A stretch of 64,000 nt of DNA from Desulfobacterales bacterium (GTDB taxonomy: Bacteria; Desulfobacterota; Desulfobulbia; Desulfobulbales; JAGXFP01): assembly GCA_024637225.1 (NCBI GenBank), contig JAGXFP010000029.1, positions 1 to 64,000 of the forward strand, given 5' to 3'. Position 1 is the first letter of the stretch. Every line of letters begins with the position of its first letter. The translations under genes and the position numbers were made by a program. Positions 8,493 to 17,483 of this stretch are shown piece after piece. The notes beneath the pieces were generated by a model. That model was not told the origin of the DNA. It was given only the letters and a program-made list of their open reading frames with translations, and ran no database searches.

Positions 8493-10331
8493 ATGTCTAA
8501 AAAAAAGCTCCGTCCCAAAAAGAACAATTCTACACAGCGAAAGCAGGTATCAAGCCGGCAAAACGGTATTACCTATGAACAAGCCTTTGGCCATTACCAG
8601 AACGGACGTCTGCAAAAAGCCGAAGAGTGCTGCCGAGCTCTCTTAACCTCCGATAAGCGTCATTCCGATACACTTCATCTGTTAGGGATGATCTTCCATC
8701 AAAGCGGCAAGGACCAAAAGGCGATCGATCTCATCAATAGAGCCATAGCCATCACTCCGGAAAAGTTTTTTTACCATTTAAACCTGGGGAACATCTTTTT
8801 TGCCCGGAATATGTATGCAAAGGCTGAAACGTGCTACCGGAAGGCGATGGAGCTTAACCCGGACTTCATACCGACCAATAATCATTTGGCCCGGACCCTC
8901 GCAAAAACCCGGCAATTTGAAGAAGCCGGCGTCTGTTACCGAAAGGCCTTGGCCCTTGAGCCGAACCACCCCGAGGCGCTTACCGGTCTGGGCAACGCCC
9001 TGCTCGCCGCGGGAATGGTCGAGGATTCGGTTGCCGTTTTGCGCAAACTGGTAGAAACAGTGCCGGACCGGGCGGAATCGCATTATAACCTCGGCGGCGC
9101 CCTGATGAACTTCGGCACCACGGAAGAAGCAGCAGCAGAATACCGGGAAGCCTTACGTCTGCAACCAGATTTTGTCGATGCCTACCATAATCTAGGCTTG
9201 ACACACGAGTCTTTCGGGCAAAGCAAGGAAGCCGTCGACTGTTACCGGAAGGCCATCGCTATCCAGCCATCATATTGTCTGGCCCACTATCAGCTCTCCA
9301 AGGCAACAAAACATATCGGTAAGGACGATGAAATCGCCGCCATGGAAAAACTCTTTAAATCCAAAAGTCTCACCGTTTGGGATCGCATCCTTCTAGCCCA
9401 CGGACTCGGCAAGGCCTATGAAGATCTCAAATCATACGGAGAGGCTTTTGATTATTTTGAAGAGGCCAATAACCTGAAAAGATCGACTTATGAGTACTGT
9501 TTAGCCGATGATGATCTTTACTTCAAAAAGATAGAAAAGGTTTTTACGAAAAATCTTTTCGAACGGCTGTCCGGGGCGGGTACGGAAGAAGAAAGGATTA
9601 TTTTTGTCCTTGGCATGCCAAGGTCGGGAACCAGTCTAGTTGAGCAAATCCTGGCGAGCCATCCCGATGTTTTCGGGGCGGGTGAGCTTGACGATCTCGA
9701 CAACCTCCTTTCAGTCGAAACAAAAACTCCGACCGGCGGCTCTATCGATTTTGAAACCCTGATCAATCAAACTTCAATCAAGGCTCTCGCCGGGATGGGT
9801 CGAGAATATCTTGGCCGAACCCACCGTTTTTTTAAAGATCCCCAAACAAAATATATAGTCGATAAAATGCCCCATAATTTTTTATATATAGGCATGATAA
9901 AATTGATCTTGCCCAACGCGAAAATCATCAATTGCCGCCGGCAATCACTGGATAATTGCCTGTCAATCTACAAAAACCTGTTCCATGCCGATCATAAATA
10001 TGCCTGCAACCAAAAGGAACTTGGAGAATATTACCAACTATACCGAAACTTAATGAAACACTGGCGCGGAGTCTTACCCGGGTTCATCCATGAAATCTCC
10101 TATGAAGAGCTGGTCGCCGACCAGGAGGCGCAGAGCCGGGCGATCTTCGAATTTTGCGGGATCCCCTGGGATAGTCAGTGCCTGGATTTTCACAGGACAA
10201 AAAGATCGGTCAGAACCTTGAGCAGCAGTCAGGTCCGGCGGCCTATCTATCGGGATTCGATCAGGCTTTGGGAAAAATATGGCATCAGGCTCAAAGAACT
10301 GGCCGACTCCCTAGCACGGCAGGACGACTGA
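8493..10331 (+). CDS. TPR-sulfotransferase fusion protein
   Basis: Residues about 25-290 are seven or eight TPR units (HYQNGRLQKAEECCRALL, FYHLNLGNIFFARNMYAKAE and so on). Residues about 350-600 form a PAPS-dependent sulfotransferase fold: FVLGMPRSGTSLVEQIL is the 5'-phosphosulfate loop, INCRRQSLDNCLSIYKNLF the 3'-phosphate-binding segment. No signal peptide is seen, so it is probably cytoplasmic. The family transfers sulfate from PAPS to carbohydrate, protein or small acceptors, and the TPRs presumably bind the acceptor. It is divergent from the TMTC-like gene. Codon and base use are more A/T-rich than in the neighbours, and it lies just inside the 260-bp inverted repeats, which may point to acquisition as a unit. 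Confidence 0.85.
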   Translation: MSKKKLRPKKNNSTQRKQVSSRQNGITYEQAFGHYQNGRLQKAEECCRALLTSDKRHSDTLHLLGMIFHQSGKDQKAIDLINRAIAITPEKFFYHLNLGNIFFARNMYAKAETCYRKAMELNPDFIPTNNHLARTLAKTRQFEEAGVCYRKALALEPNHPEALTGLGNALLAAGMVEDSVAVLRKLVETVPDRAESHYNLGGALMNFGTTEEAAAEYREALRLQPDFVDAYHNLGLTHESFGQSKEAVDCYRKAIAIQPSYCLAHYQLSKATKHIGKDDEIAAMEKLFKSKSLTVWDRILLAHGLGKAYEDLKSYGEAFDYFEEANNLKRSTYEYCLADDDLYFKKIEKVFTKNLFERLSGAGTEEERIIFVLGMPRSGTSLVEQILASHPDVFGAGELDDLDNLLSVETKTPTGGSIDFETLINQTSIKALAGMGREYLGRTHRFFKDPQTKYIVDKMPHNFLYIGMIKLILPNAKIINCRRQSLDNCLSIYKNLFHADHKYACNQKELGEYYQLYRNLMKHWRGVLPGFIHEISYEELVADQEAQSRAIFEFCGIPWDSQCLDFHRTKRSVRTLSSSQVRRPIYRDSIRLWEKYGIRLKELADSLARQDD

Positions 10332-10349
10332 CAACAGGGTGGATAGGAT

Positions 10350-10472
10350 CTCAAAAGTCGCTACTGCCATAATGTCATTTAGACCAATGAGAGAAATCTT
10401 AATAGTTCCGATGGGTTAAAACAGGATTTCTCACCTGCGTTCGAAATGACAACTTTTTTCGCCTTTTTGCGA
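10350..10472. repeat. Palindromic repeat (GTCATTT..GAGAAATCTT family)
   Basis: ATGTCATTTAGACCAATGAG with GAGAAATCTT and, about 50 bp later, GATTTCTCACCTGCGTTCGA with AATGACA pair as an imperfect long hairpin. A second full copy is at 51315-51452, and half copies lie at 8215-8260, 13495-13545 and 17840-17875. Confidence 0.75.
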
Positions 10473-10503
10473 ACGAATCAAATTTGTCCCCCCAAAAAAA
10501 AGG

Positions 10504-12393
10504 TCATCCCCCGCCATCCTTTTTCACCAGCCGCTCCAGGATCCGGTAACTGCGCTCGACCATGGCCCGGGGCTCCACGTTCAAACCGGCCTGGATCATG
10601 GCGTTGTCGTGAATCTGCTCGACCACGCTGGCGGCGAACTCCCGATCCTCCTCCCGCAGCTTATCAAGGTTCTTGATCAGCTCGTGGCGGGGGTTGATCT
10701 CCAGGTTCTTGCCAGCAAACTGGGCGAAACCGCTGTCCTGCCTGGCGGCCCGCATCACCCGCTCCATGCTGCTGGTCATATAACCGCCGGCGTTGACGAT
10801 CAGGGCGGGGCTGTCTTCCAGACGTTTGGAGACATGGACCTCCTTGACCCGGTCGCCGAGCACCTCCTGCATCCACGCGGTCAAGCCCTGCCGGCGCTCG
10901 TCCGATAATCCTTCGGCTTGCTCCTCTTTCTGGGCGGCCTCTTCTCCGGCGCCGCTCTCGGGCAGTTCCAGATCGCCCCGATCGGCCGAAACCAGCTGCT
11001 TGCCGGCAAACTCGCCGAGATGGCTAAGGGCGAAATCGTCGATCGGCTCGAGGGTGTAGATGACCTCGAGCTTTCTTTTCCGAAAGGCCTCGACATAGGG
11101 GCCCGCCTCGATCGCTTCCCGGCTGGAGCCGTTTATATAAAAGATACTCTCCTGCCCCTCGCCCATCCTTTCGACATATTCGGCCAGGGAGATCATCCTG
11201 CCCGGTTCCGAGGCCGATGACTCGAAGCGCAGCAGCCGGCCCAGGGCTTCACGATGGGTAAAGTCGCTGGTAATCCCCTCCTTCAGGAAGATGCCGAAGG
11301 TGCGCCAGAACTCCTGGTATTGTTCCGGATCCTTACCGGCCTCTTCCTCCAGATGCTTGAGATAGCGGCTGGTGAGGACCTTGTGAATCTTCGCCACCAG
11401 GGCGTTATCCTGCAGGGCCTGCCGGGAAATATTCAGGGGCAGGTCCTCGCTGTCCACCACCCCCTTCAGGAAGCGCAGCCAGTCGGGCAGGATGTTTTTG
11501 CTGTGCTGTTCGATCAGCACCTTCTGGCAGTATAGGCTGACCCCGGGATCCATCCGGCCGAAGCCGAGATTTTCGAAATTCTCCTTCGGCGTATAAAGCA
11601 GGGACTTGATGGCGAGGGGGGCGTCGGTGGAGAAGTGCAGCCGGTAGAGGGGTTCGTCGACCGCGTTGCCGATGAACTTGTAGAACTCGTTGTACTCCTC
11701 GTCGGTGATCTCGCTCTTGCCCCGGGTCCAGAGGGCCTGGACCGTATTGACTTTCTCGCCGTCGACCTTGATCGGAAAAGAAACGAAGCTTGAATAACGC
11801 TTGATTATCTCCTTGATCTTGCCGGAATCGGCATAGGCGTGAGCATCTTCCTTCAGTTTGATAATAATCCTGGTGCCGCGGTGGATGCCCTTACAGGGCG
11901 AGATCTTGTAACTGCCGGAGGCGTCCGAGGACCACTGGTGCCCCTCGTCATCCATCAGATAGGAACGCGACTGCACCTTGACCTCGTCGGCGACCATGAA
12001 AGCCGCGTAAAAGCCGACCCCGAACTGACCGATCAGACTGACATCCTCCTGGTCCGCCTCGCTGAGCTTGGTCAGAAAAGTCTTCGAACCGGAGTGGGCG
12101 ATGGTCCCGAGATTGTCGACCAGCTCGTCCCGGGTCATGCCGATGCCGGTATCGGTGATGGTCAGGGTGTGCTCTTTGTCGTTGCAGTCAATCCGGATCT
12201 CAAGGGAGAGATGGTCATCGAAAATCTCCTCCTCGACCAGGCTTTGATGGCGCAACTTCTCCAGGGCATCGGCCGCGTTCGATACCAGCTCCCGCAGGAA
12301 GACATCGCGCTCCGTGTAAAGGGAGTTGATGACGATATCGAGCATTTTTTTAACTTCCGCCTGAAATTCCCTGGTCTCGGTCTTGGCACTCAT
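10504..12393 (-). CDS. htpG: Molecular chaperone HtpG (Hsp90)
   Basis: Cytosolic ATP-dependent Hsp90 chaperone. At 629 residues it has the family length. The N-terminal GHKL ATPase shows ELVSNAADALEKLR (Mg/ATP Asn), DTGIGMT, the GTIAHSGSKTF lid and GQFGVGFYAAF. The middle domain carries the catalytic-loop region GVVDSEDLPLNISRQALQ. A C-terminal dimerisation domain follows. An acidic linker (about 495-510) precedes the last domain. The start ATG has AGGTG 7 nt upstream. It is followed, in its direction of transcription, only by a palindromic repeat; no operon partner is evident. Confidence 0.97.
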   Translation of the reverse strand: MSAKTETREFQAEVKKMLDIVINSLYTERDVFLRELVSNAADALEKLRHQSLVEEEIFDDHLSLEIRIDCNDKEHTLTITDTGIGMTRDELVDNLGTIAHSGSKTFLTKLSEADQEDVSLIGQFGVGFYAAFMVADEVKVQSRSYLMDDEGHQWSSDASGSYKISPCKGIHRGTRIIIKLKEDAHAYADSGKIKEIIKRYSSFVSFPIKVDGEKVNTVQALWTRGKSEITDEEYNEFYKFIGNAVDEPLYRLHFSTDAPLAIKSLLYTPKENFENLGFGRMDPGVSLYCQKVLIEQHSKNILPDWLRFLKGVVDSEDLPLNISRQALQDNALVAKIHKVLTSRYLKHLEEEAGKDPEQYQEFWRTFGIFLKEGITSDFTHREALGRLLRFESSASEPGRMISLAEYVERMGEGQESIFYINGSSREAIEAGPYVEAFRKRKLEVIYTLEPIDDFALSHLGEFAGKQLVSADRGDLELPESGAGEEAAQKEEQAEGLSDERRQGLTAWMQEVLGDRVKEVHVSKRLEDSPALIVNAGGYMTSSMERVMRAARQDSGFAQFAGKNLEINPRHELIKNLDKLREEDREFAASVVEQIHDNAMIQAGLNVEPRAMVERSYRILERLVKKDGGG

Positions 12394-12497
12394 GGTTATT
12401 CACCTTTTTTCGATTTAAATTTATAATTTTGGTACGGGGCCACCGGCGCGCGGTGGTCCCGCAAAAGTCAAAGCGGATCGGAGTTTTTGCGCCGCCA

Positions 12498-13067
12498 TCA
12501 GTACTTGAGCGCCAGACCCGCCTGCTTCCAGGCAGAGATTCCGCCCTTGAGGTTGTAGATCTCCGGGTAGCCCTTGGCCGAGAAATAACGACCAACCCCA
12601 TAGCTGCGGCCGCCGACCGCGCAGATCAGCAAAAGGGGTTTATCGGCGGGCAGGGCCGCGCTCCCCTTGGCGAGGGCGCTCATCGGGACCAGTTGGGAGC
12701 CGGCGATATATCCCTCCCGCAGTTCCTTGGCCTCCCGGAGGTCGACCATAACCAGATCCTTGCGGCTTTCCATCATCTTTTTGGCCTCCGCCGGCGGAAT
12801 CGACCGGAAGATTTTTTCCTCCTGGCCGGCCAGGGCGACTTCGGCATTATTTTGGGTGGCGCTCCGGGTCACCGCCTTAGCCGGAGGGTTCTCGCTAACG
12901 GCCTCTTCCCGCGAGCAGCCGATCGGGGTTAGCAATAGAAACACAGGTATTATAAAGGCCAAACCTCGATACAGCAGGCCGGTCAGCCGGGGCTCCATAA
13001 AGCGCCGCCCCGATAAATTCTGGCTTGGACAAGTTTCTTTTCCACCGGCTCCTAAAGTTCTTTTCAT
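12498..13067 (-). CDS. Rhodanese-domain lipoprotein
   Basis: Single rhodanese domain (about residues 85-185) with active-site loop CAVGGRSYG (Cys plus Arg of the C-x4-R signature) after VDLREAKELREGYIAGS. The N-terminus holds a lipoprotein signal: a hydrophobic run ending LTPIGC. It likely transfers sulfane sulfur or senses it at the membrane. ATG at 13067 has AGAGGA 6 nt upstream. The alternative ATG at 12998 would give a more usual 27-residue lipoprotein signal but has a weak ribosome site. The frame stays open further upstream only through a dispersed repeat. The gene lies between htpG and repeat DNA. Confidence 0.82.
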   Translation of the reverse strand: MKRTLGAGGKETCPSQNLSGRRFMEPRLTGLLYRGLAFIIPVFLLLTPIGCSREEAVSENPPAKAVTRSATQNNAEVALAGQEEKIFRSIPPAEAKKMMESRKDLVMVDLREAKELREGYIAGSQLVPMSALAKGSAALPADKPLLLICAVGGRSYGVGRYFSAKGYPEIYNLKGGISAWKQAGLALKY

Positions 13068-13095
13068 TAGCTTCCTCTTAAGTTTTAATGGTGCC

Positions 13096-13217
13096 ATGGC
13101 ATCGCAGAAATCGCCAGCTCCCGCGTTGCTGCAAATTATCTCGTCATTCATTGCAGCGTACTGAAGTACGCTTCATTCCTCGAAATTCGCACGCCTTGGA
13201 TTTGACGATTTCTACTT
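13096..13217. repeat. MITE-like repeat, GCGTACTTCAGTACGC family (inverse copy)
   Basis: Contains CAGCGTACTGAAGTACGCTT, TCCTCGAAATTCGCACGCCT and GCCAGCTCCCGCGTTGCTGC, the inverse of 16232-16360. Related copies are at 22333-22500 and 53328-53480. It sits directly before the rhodanese gene and extends its upstream reading frame artificially. Confidence 0.8.
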
Positions 13218-13549
13218 AGGGACTCAGAAATTGTTGAAATACCGGGTTACCCATGCATCTAAAAGTCCGTCATTCGGGCAGGTTTTAAGCCGGAATCCAG
13301 ATCATACGATGAATGCCGGCTAAAAGCATGCCGGCACGACGACAAAGATAAAGCTGAGTTGAGCAGCTCGCCTGCTCGTACGAAACTTATGCCCTTGCGG
13401 TACAAAGCTGAGTTGGGCCGCTTGCCGGCCCAAACGAAACTTATGCCCTTTTGCGGTATAAACGGTACTTTATAATTTCCATGTCCCTAAATAACAAGAT
13501 TTCTCACATGCGTTCGAAATGACAGCTTTTTTTGACTTTTTGCGAATTC
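13206..13549. repeat. Right copy of the 260-bp inverted repeat, with internal duplication
   Basis: Inverse of 8205-8472. It is about 75 bp longer because the AAAGCTGAGTT..AAACTTATGCCC unit is present twice (13349-13405 and 13405-13461). The two copies bracket the sulfotransferase, htpG and rhodanese genes. Confidence 0.8.
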
Positions 13550-13586
13550 ATCATCGATGATAAACTCGCAAAAACTGATTTGTCCC

Positions 13587-13675
13587 GTAATTGCGAGGAG
13601 CGCAGCGACGAAGCAATCCAGCATTTTCAAACAGTTACATATTTATGGATTGCGTCGCTGCACTCGCAAAATGAC
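13587..13675. repeat. Palindromic repeat, ATTGCGAGGAGCG family
   Basis: ATTGCGAGGAGCGCAGCGAC with GAAGCAATCCA and, after a 25-bp loop, TGGATTGCGTCGCTGCACTC with GCAAAATGAC form a long hairpin. Other copies are at 17685-17773, 22187-22273 and 51494-51582. Confidence 0.85.
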
Positions 13676-13799
13676 AGCTTCTTTTACCATCATAATTGCC
13701 GGCGTCGCAAAAAAGTCGCCATGGATCGCAGAAAAACTATATTAATCACGGCTTTCCGCCATTGCAAGCGGGATCGTCTCCTTTATTTTGCCTATTTCG

Positions 13800-14369
13800 A
13801 TGACCATCTCAACCATCTTTCTCATAGCGCTGGCCCTGGCCGTGGATGCCTTCGCGGTAGCCCTGGCCGCCGGGGTCTCTTTGCCCCGAACCACCTTTCG
13901 CCATACCTTTCGGCTGGCCTGGCATTTCGGCCTTTTCCAGGGGGGAATGGCCGTCATCGGCTGGGCGGGCGGCCTCGCCTTCCGGCCCCTGATCGAATCA
14001 TTCGACCACTGGCTCGCCTTTATCCTCCTTTTTCTGGTCGGTTCCAGAATGATCCATGAGGCCTTAAGCGCTGACCCCGGGGAAAAAGCGGCTGTGGATC
14101 CGACCCGGGGCTTTTCCCTGGTCATCCTGTCGGTGGCCACCAGCATCGACGCCCTGGCGGTGGGTTTGAGTTTTGCTTTCCTGCAGACCGAGATTCTCCT
14201 GCCCGCCCTGATTATCGGCATGGTCGCCCTGGTCCTGACCGCAGCAGGACTTCATCTAGGCAAGTTAATCCGCCATGCCGGCCGGCTCGGGGCCGGGGCC
14301 GAAATCGGCGGCGGCCTCGTTTTAATCGCCATCGGCTTCAGAATCCTCTTCGATCACGGGGTTTTTTGA
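13800..14369 (+). CDS. mntP: Manganese efflux pump MntP
   Basis: Six-helix inner-membrane protein of 189 residues, the family size. Two homologous halves carry the diagnostic Asp motifs: ALAVDAFAVALAAG in TM1 and ATSIDALAVGLSFA in TM4. It exports Mn2+ from the cytoplasm. ATG at 13800 was chosen; an in-frame TTG at 13788 lies 12 bp upstream and neither has a strong ribosome site. I saw no yybP-ykoY riboswitch; the upstream DNA is repeats. Divergence from the rhodanese gene across the repeat cluster suggests it is transcribed alone. Confidence 0.93.
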   Translation: MTISTIFLIALALAVDAFAVALAAGVSLPRTTFRHTFRLAWHFGLFQGGMAVIGWAGGLAFRPLIESFDHWLAFILLFLVGSRMIHEALSADPGEKAAVDPTRGFSLVILSVATSIDALAVGLSFAFLQTEILLPALIIGMVALVLTAAGLHLGKLIRHAGRLGAGAEIGGGLVLIAIGFRILFDHGVF

Positions 14370-14827
14370 CTTGGACTTTTGCCGCGGGCTATTTTCGTTG
14401 ACATTACCGGCAGGCCGCTGGTAAGTTTGTCAAGTTTGGTGGCGTCGCAAAAAAGCGCCCAAAAGGGGCATAGCAATCCGATCTACCGTCTTGATGTATC
14501 GAACTTTTTGCTTAGCCATCCTTAGACCTTTGCGTGTTTATAAGTTTGGTGGCGTTGCGAAAAATCGCCTGCGCTTCCCGGGTTGCCGCAAATGCGTGAC
14601 TTGAAAGCCGATGTTTTTTTCTTGGCCATCCGGAATATCTAACTGGTTGTAAATACTGGATTGCTTCATCGCTTCATTTCTCGCAAATGCCATGAATAAA
14701 TCATTTTGCGAATCACCAAAACCTAAACTACCTGGCGGGGTGAGTGAAGCTGAGCCTTCACTACTTGCCCTTTTCACCTTGAACCTTACAGCAAAACCCT
14801 GACGCCTTTAATTTTTCGGAGACAAGA
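14370..14827. other. Intergenic region with degenerate repeat fragments before thiC
   Basis: 14440-14521 (GTGGCGTCGCAAAAAAGCG to TTTTTGCTTAGCCATCC) matches the element directly after thiC at 16139-16220. 14650-14695 is a decayed half of the ATTGCGAG family. No gene is seen. A TPP riboswitch was sought and not accepted. Confidence 0.6.
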
Positions 14828-16141
14828 ATGAGCATTCGCGAAGACGCCTTGAACGGCAATATAACCCCGATTTTCGAAACCTGCGCCGCCAACGAAGGCA
14901 TGCCGGTTAAAACCTTGATGGATGGGGTAGCCGACGGCACCATAGCGATCCCCAAGAACAACAATCACCAGTTCGAACGGATCATGGCGATCGGCAAGGG
15001 CACCACGACCAAGGTCAACGCCAACATCGGCGCCTCGAAAGATTACCCGGAGATCGAGCAGGAGCTGCAAAAGCTCTGCGTCTGTCTGAAGGCTGGGGCC
15101 GACACGGTCATGGACCTGAGCCTCGGCGACAACCTTAACGAGGTCCGCCGGGAAATCCTCCGGAACTGCCCGGTACCCCTCGGCACCGTGCCCATCTACC
15201 AGAGCATCGCCGAAGTGGTCGAAAAGCAGAAAAAGAAGATCGGCGAAGTGAGCGTCGATGAAATCTTCAAAACCATCGAGCAGCAGGCCGAAGACGGGGT
15301 CGATTTCATGACCCTCCATTGCGGCATAACCCGCTCCACCCTCGACCGGGTTAAAAACCACAAGCGCCTGCTGGGCGTGGTCAGCCGGGGCGGTTCGTTC
15401 ACCATTGAGTGGATGAGCTATAACAACAAGGAAAACCCGCTCTACGAAAGATTTGACGACCTGCTTGCCATTCTAAAGGAACACGAAGTTACTTTAAGTC
15501 TCGGCGACGGGATCAGGCCGGGCTGTCTGGCCGACGCCACCGACCGCGGCCAGGTCCAGGAACTGATCCATCTCGGCGAATTAACCAACCGGGCTTGGGA
15601 AGCGGGAGTCCAGGTGATCGTCGAAGGTCCGGGCCATATGCCGATGAACCAGATCGAAGCCAATATCCTCCTGCAGAAAAGACTTTGCAATAACGCGCCG
15701 TTCTACGTCCTTGGCCCGCTGGTCACCGATATCGCCCCCGGCTACGATCACATTACCGGCGCGATCGGCGGCGCCATCGCCGCAGCCGCCGGGGCCGACT
15801 ACCTGTGCTATGTTACCCCGGCCGAACACCTGAAGCTGCCTACCCCCGACGATGTCCGCGACGGGGTGATCGCCTCCCGGATTGCCGCCCATGCCGCCGA
15901 TATTGCCAAAGGAGTGCCGGGCGCCATCGACAAGGATATCGCCATGGCCAAACGGCGCGACAAGCTGGACTGGAAGGGTCAGATCGAGCTATCCATGGAC
16001 CCTGAAAAGGCAAGAAGATACCGGGACGAAGGCGGCTGTTCATACAAGGGTGACGCCTGCAGCATGTGCGGCTCCTACTGCGCCATCAAGGTTTACAAGC
16101 GGGCGATTTCGCCCCAGCGCGACGAACAGCAGGTTGACTGA
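14828..16141 (+). CDS. thiC: Phosphomethylpyrimidine synthase ThiC
   Basis: Radical-SAM enzyme that rearranges 5-aminoimidazole ribotide to HMP-phosphate for thiamine synthesis in the cytosol. At 437 residues it has the compact bacterial form without the N-terminal extension. Visible signatures: AGADTVMDLSLG, HCGITRS, SRGGSF, EGPGHMPMNQIEAN, YVLGPLVTDIAPGYDHITGAIG split across the centre, and the C-terminal cluster motif CSMCGSYC (C-x2-C-x4-C). GGAG lies 7 nt before the ATG. No other thi gene is adjacent. The TGA stop overlaps the first bases of a repeat element. Confidence 0.97.
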   Translation: MSIREDALNGNITPIFETCAANEGMPVKTLMDGVADGTIAIPKNNNHQFERIMAIGKGTTTKVNANIGASKDYPEIEQELQKLCVCLKAGADTVMDLSLGDNLNEVRREILRNCPVPLGTVPIYQSIAEVVEKQKKKIGEVSVDEIFKTIEQQAEDGVDFMTLHCGITRSTLDRVKNHKRLLGVVSRGGSFTIEWMSYNNKENPLYERFDDLLAILKEHEVTLSLGDGIRPGCLADATDRGQVQELIHLGELTNRAWEAGVQVIVEGPGHMPMNQIEANILLQKRLCNNAPFYVLGPLVTDIAPGYDHITGAIGGAIAAAAGADYLCYVTPAEHLKLPTPDDVRDGVIASRIAAHAADIAKGVPGAIDKDIAMAKRRDKLDWKGQIELSMDPEKARRYRDEGGCSYKGDACSMCGSYCAIKVYKRAISPQRDEQQVD

Positions 16142-16220
16142 TGGCGTCGCAAAAACTCCGCTCTACTGCGTCGTAGTGTATTTTTTGCTTAGCCATCTCA
16201 TGACTTTTTGTAACGCCATC
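16139..16220. repeat. Small inverted element GATGGCGTCGCAAAAA
   Basis: Begins TGATGGCGTCGCAAAAACTC within the thiC stop and ends GACTTTTTGTAACGCCATC, with terminal inverted GATGGCGT. An internal TTTTTGCTTAGCCATC is the end signature of the following MITE-like copy. Confidence 0.7.
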
Positions 16221-16231
16221 GGTCTCAAGGG

Positions 16232-16360
16232 GAATGGGCTAAGCAAAAATCGTCAGATCCAAGGCGCGCGAATTCGAGGAATGAAGCGTACTTCAGTACG
16301 CTGCAATAAAGAGACAATTTGCAGCAACGCAGGAGCTGGCGACTTTTTGCAACGCCATCT
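16232..16360. repeat. MITE-like repeat, GCGTACTTCAGTACGC family
   Basis: Runs from GGGCTAAGCAAAAATCG to TTTTTGCAACGCCATC. The central GCGTACTTCAGTACGC hairpin is flanked by GGCGCGCGAATTCGAGGAAT and GCAGCAACGCAGGAGCTGGC. The ends form an inverted repeat (GGCTAAGCAAAAA / TTTTTGCAACGCC). Confidence 0.85.
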
Positions 16361-16401
16361 CGATTTAATCGGAGCCGGATTGTACCGGCGGAGGGGCAGT
16401 C

Positions 16402-16776
16402 ATGTTTGAATTTCTTTTGCCAGTCTGGGAAATAACAAAATCGTTTATCATGTTTTTCAAACCCGTCCTCGATTTTATCGTGGCGACCAAAATTCCCGAG
16501 CAAATCGATAATGTCGACTACAAGGGGCTTTTCACCAACGCCTGGTTCCTGGTGCCGTATATCTCCATGCTCGCTTGGTACGTTTACAAGCAGGCCCTGA
16601 ACTCCCTTATCATTGTCGTACTCCTGACCGGATCCTGGGCATTTTTCGGAACCCCTTACATGGAGGGGATCATGGCCCAGGACGAAATCGCGCTTGAAGC
16701 AGTGCTGCCCATTGTCGGAGGGGCCTGCGCGGTGTTGGGGTTTATCATTTACCGGATATTCGTGAAATCGGATTGA
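16402..16776 (+). CDS. Small membrane protein of unknown function
   Basis: 124 residues with three clear hydrophobic helices (about 46-66, 69-90, 98-120) and a weaker amphipathic N-terminal segment. I do not recognise a family. GGAGGGG lies 6-7 nt before the ATG, supporting translation. It is followed after 71 bp by the HhH-GPD glycosylase gene on the same strand, so the two may be cotranscribed. No cysteine pairs or metal motifs are seen. Confidence 0.7.
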   Translation: MFEFLLPVWEITKSFIMFFKPVLDFIVATKIPEQIDNVDYKGLFTNAWFLVPYISMLAWYVYKQALNSLIIVVLLTGSWAFFGTPYMEGIMAQDEIALEAVLPIVGGACAVLGFIIYRIFVKSD

Positions 16777-16847
16777 CCGGTCCGTCCGATATCTTTTCCC
16801 CGATTTCCAGATCGGACCATCGTGGTCCATTCTAAACCAGCCAAACC

Positions 16848-17483
16848 ATGTCTGAACAGATTCTCGAGATATACAACCTTCTGCACCACCACTTCGGCCC
16901 GCAAAAGTGGTGGCCGGGAGAGACCAGGCTGGAAATTACCGTCGGCGCGGTCCTCACCCAGAACACCAACTGGCGCAATGTCGAAAAGGCCATTGCCAAC
17001 CTGAAGGAGGCCGGACTCCTTTCCCTGCCGGCCCTGGCCGAAACCCCCGCCGAAATTCTGGCCCAGCAGATCAGGCCGTCAGGCTATTACAACCTCAAGG
17101 CCAAGCGCCTGAAAAACCTGATCGCGGCAATCGGCCGAAGCGACGAGGATCTCGAAAACTTCCTGGCTACCGACCTGGACACCCTCCGCCATGAACTGCT
17201 GGCCGTCAAGGGGATCGGCCCGGAAACGGCCGATTCGATCATGCTTTACGCGGCCGAAAAGCCGATCTTTGTGATCGATGCCTACACCCACCGGATCCTG
17301 TTGCGCCACAATCTGATCTGGGAGGAAAGCGATTATTACGAGATGCAGGAACTGTTCATGACCTCCCTGCCCGAAGAAATCCAGCTCTACAACGAATACC
17401 ACGCCCTGCTGGTCCGGGTGGGCAAGGAATTCTGCCTGAAAAGCAAGCCGAAATGCGAAAGCTGCCCCCTGCGTGGTTTGTAG
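16848..17483 (+). CDS. HhH-GPD DNA glycosylase, endonuclease III / MagIII-like
   Basis: Base-excision repair enzyme of 211 residues. The helix-hairpin-helix is LLAVKGIGPETADSI, followed by the GPD loop with catalytic Asp, IFVIDAYTHRIL. The Lys that makes endonuclease III a beta-lyase (GxGRKTA) is Glu here (GIGPETA), as in 3-methyladenine glycosylase III-like members, so it may be a monofunctional alkyl-base glycosylase. The [4Fe-4S] loop is incomplete: C-x6-C-x2-C is present (CLKSKPKCESC), but the TAG stop falls exactly where the fourth Cys (C-x5-C) would be, and a heptamer array begins within a few bases. No strong ribosome site is seen. Confidence 0.88.
   Translation: MSEQILEIYNLLHHHFGPQKWWPGETRLEITVGAVLTQNTNWRNVEKAIANLKEAGLLSLPALAETPAEILAQQIRPSGYYNLKAKRLKNLIAAIGRSDEDLENFLATDLDTLRHELLAVKGIGPETADSIMLYAAEKPIFVIDAYTHRILLRHNLIWEESDYYEMQELFMTSLPEEIQLYNEYHALLVRVGKEFCLKSKPKCESCPLRGL

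Noticed and set aside
13676..13799. Mn-sensing yybP-ykoY riboswitch before mntP
   Set aside because: The conserved loop sequences were not found; the region is occupied by dispersed repeats.
14735..14815. TPP riboswitch upstream of thiC
   Set aside because: GGGGTGAGTGAAGCTGAG and CACCTTGAACC look suggestive, but the second conserved half of the aptamer (CTGATCTGG..GCGxAGGGA) is missing and CCTTGAACCTT is a common heptamer-type word in this genome.
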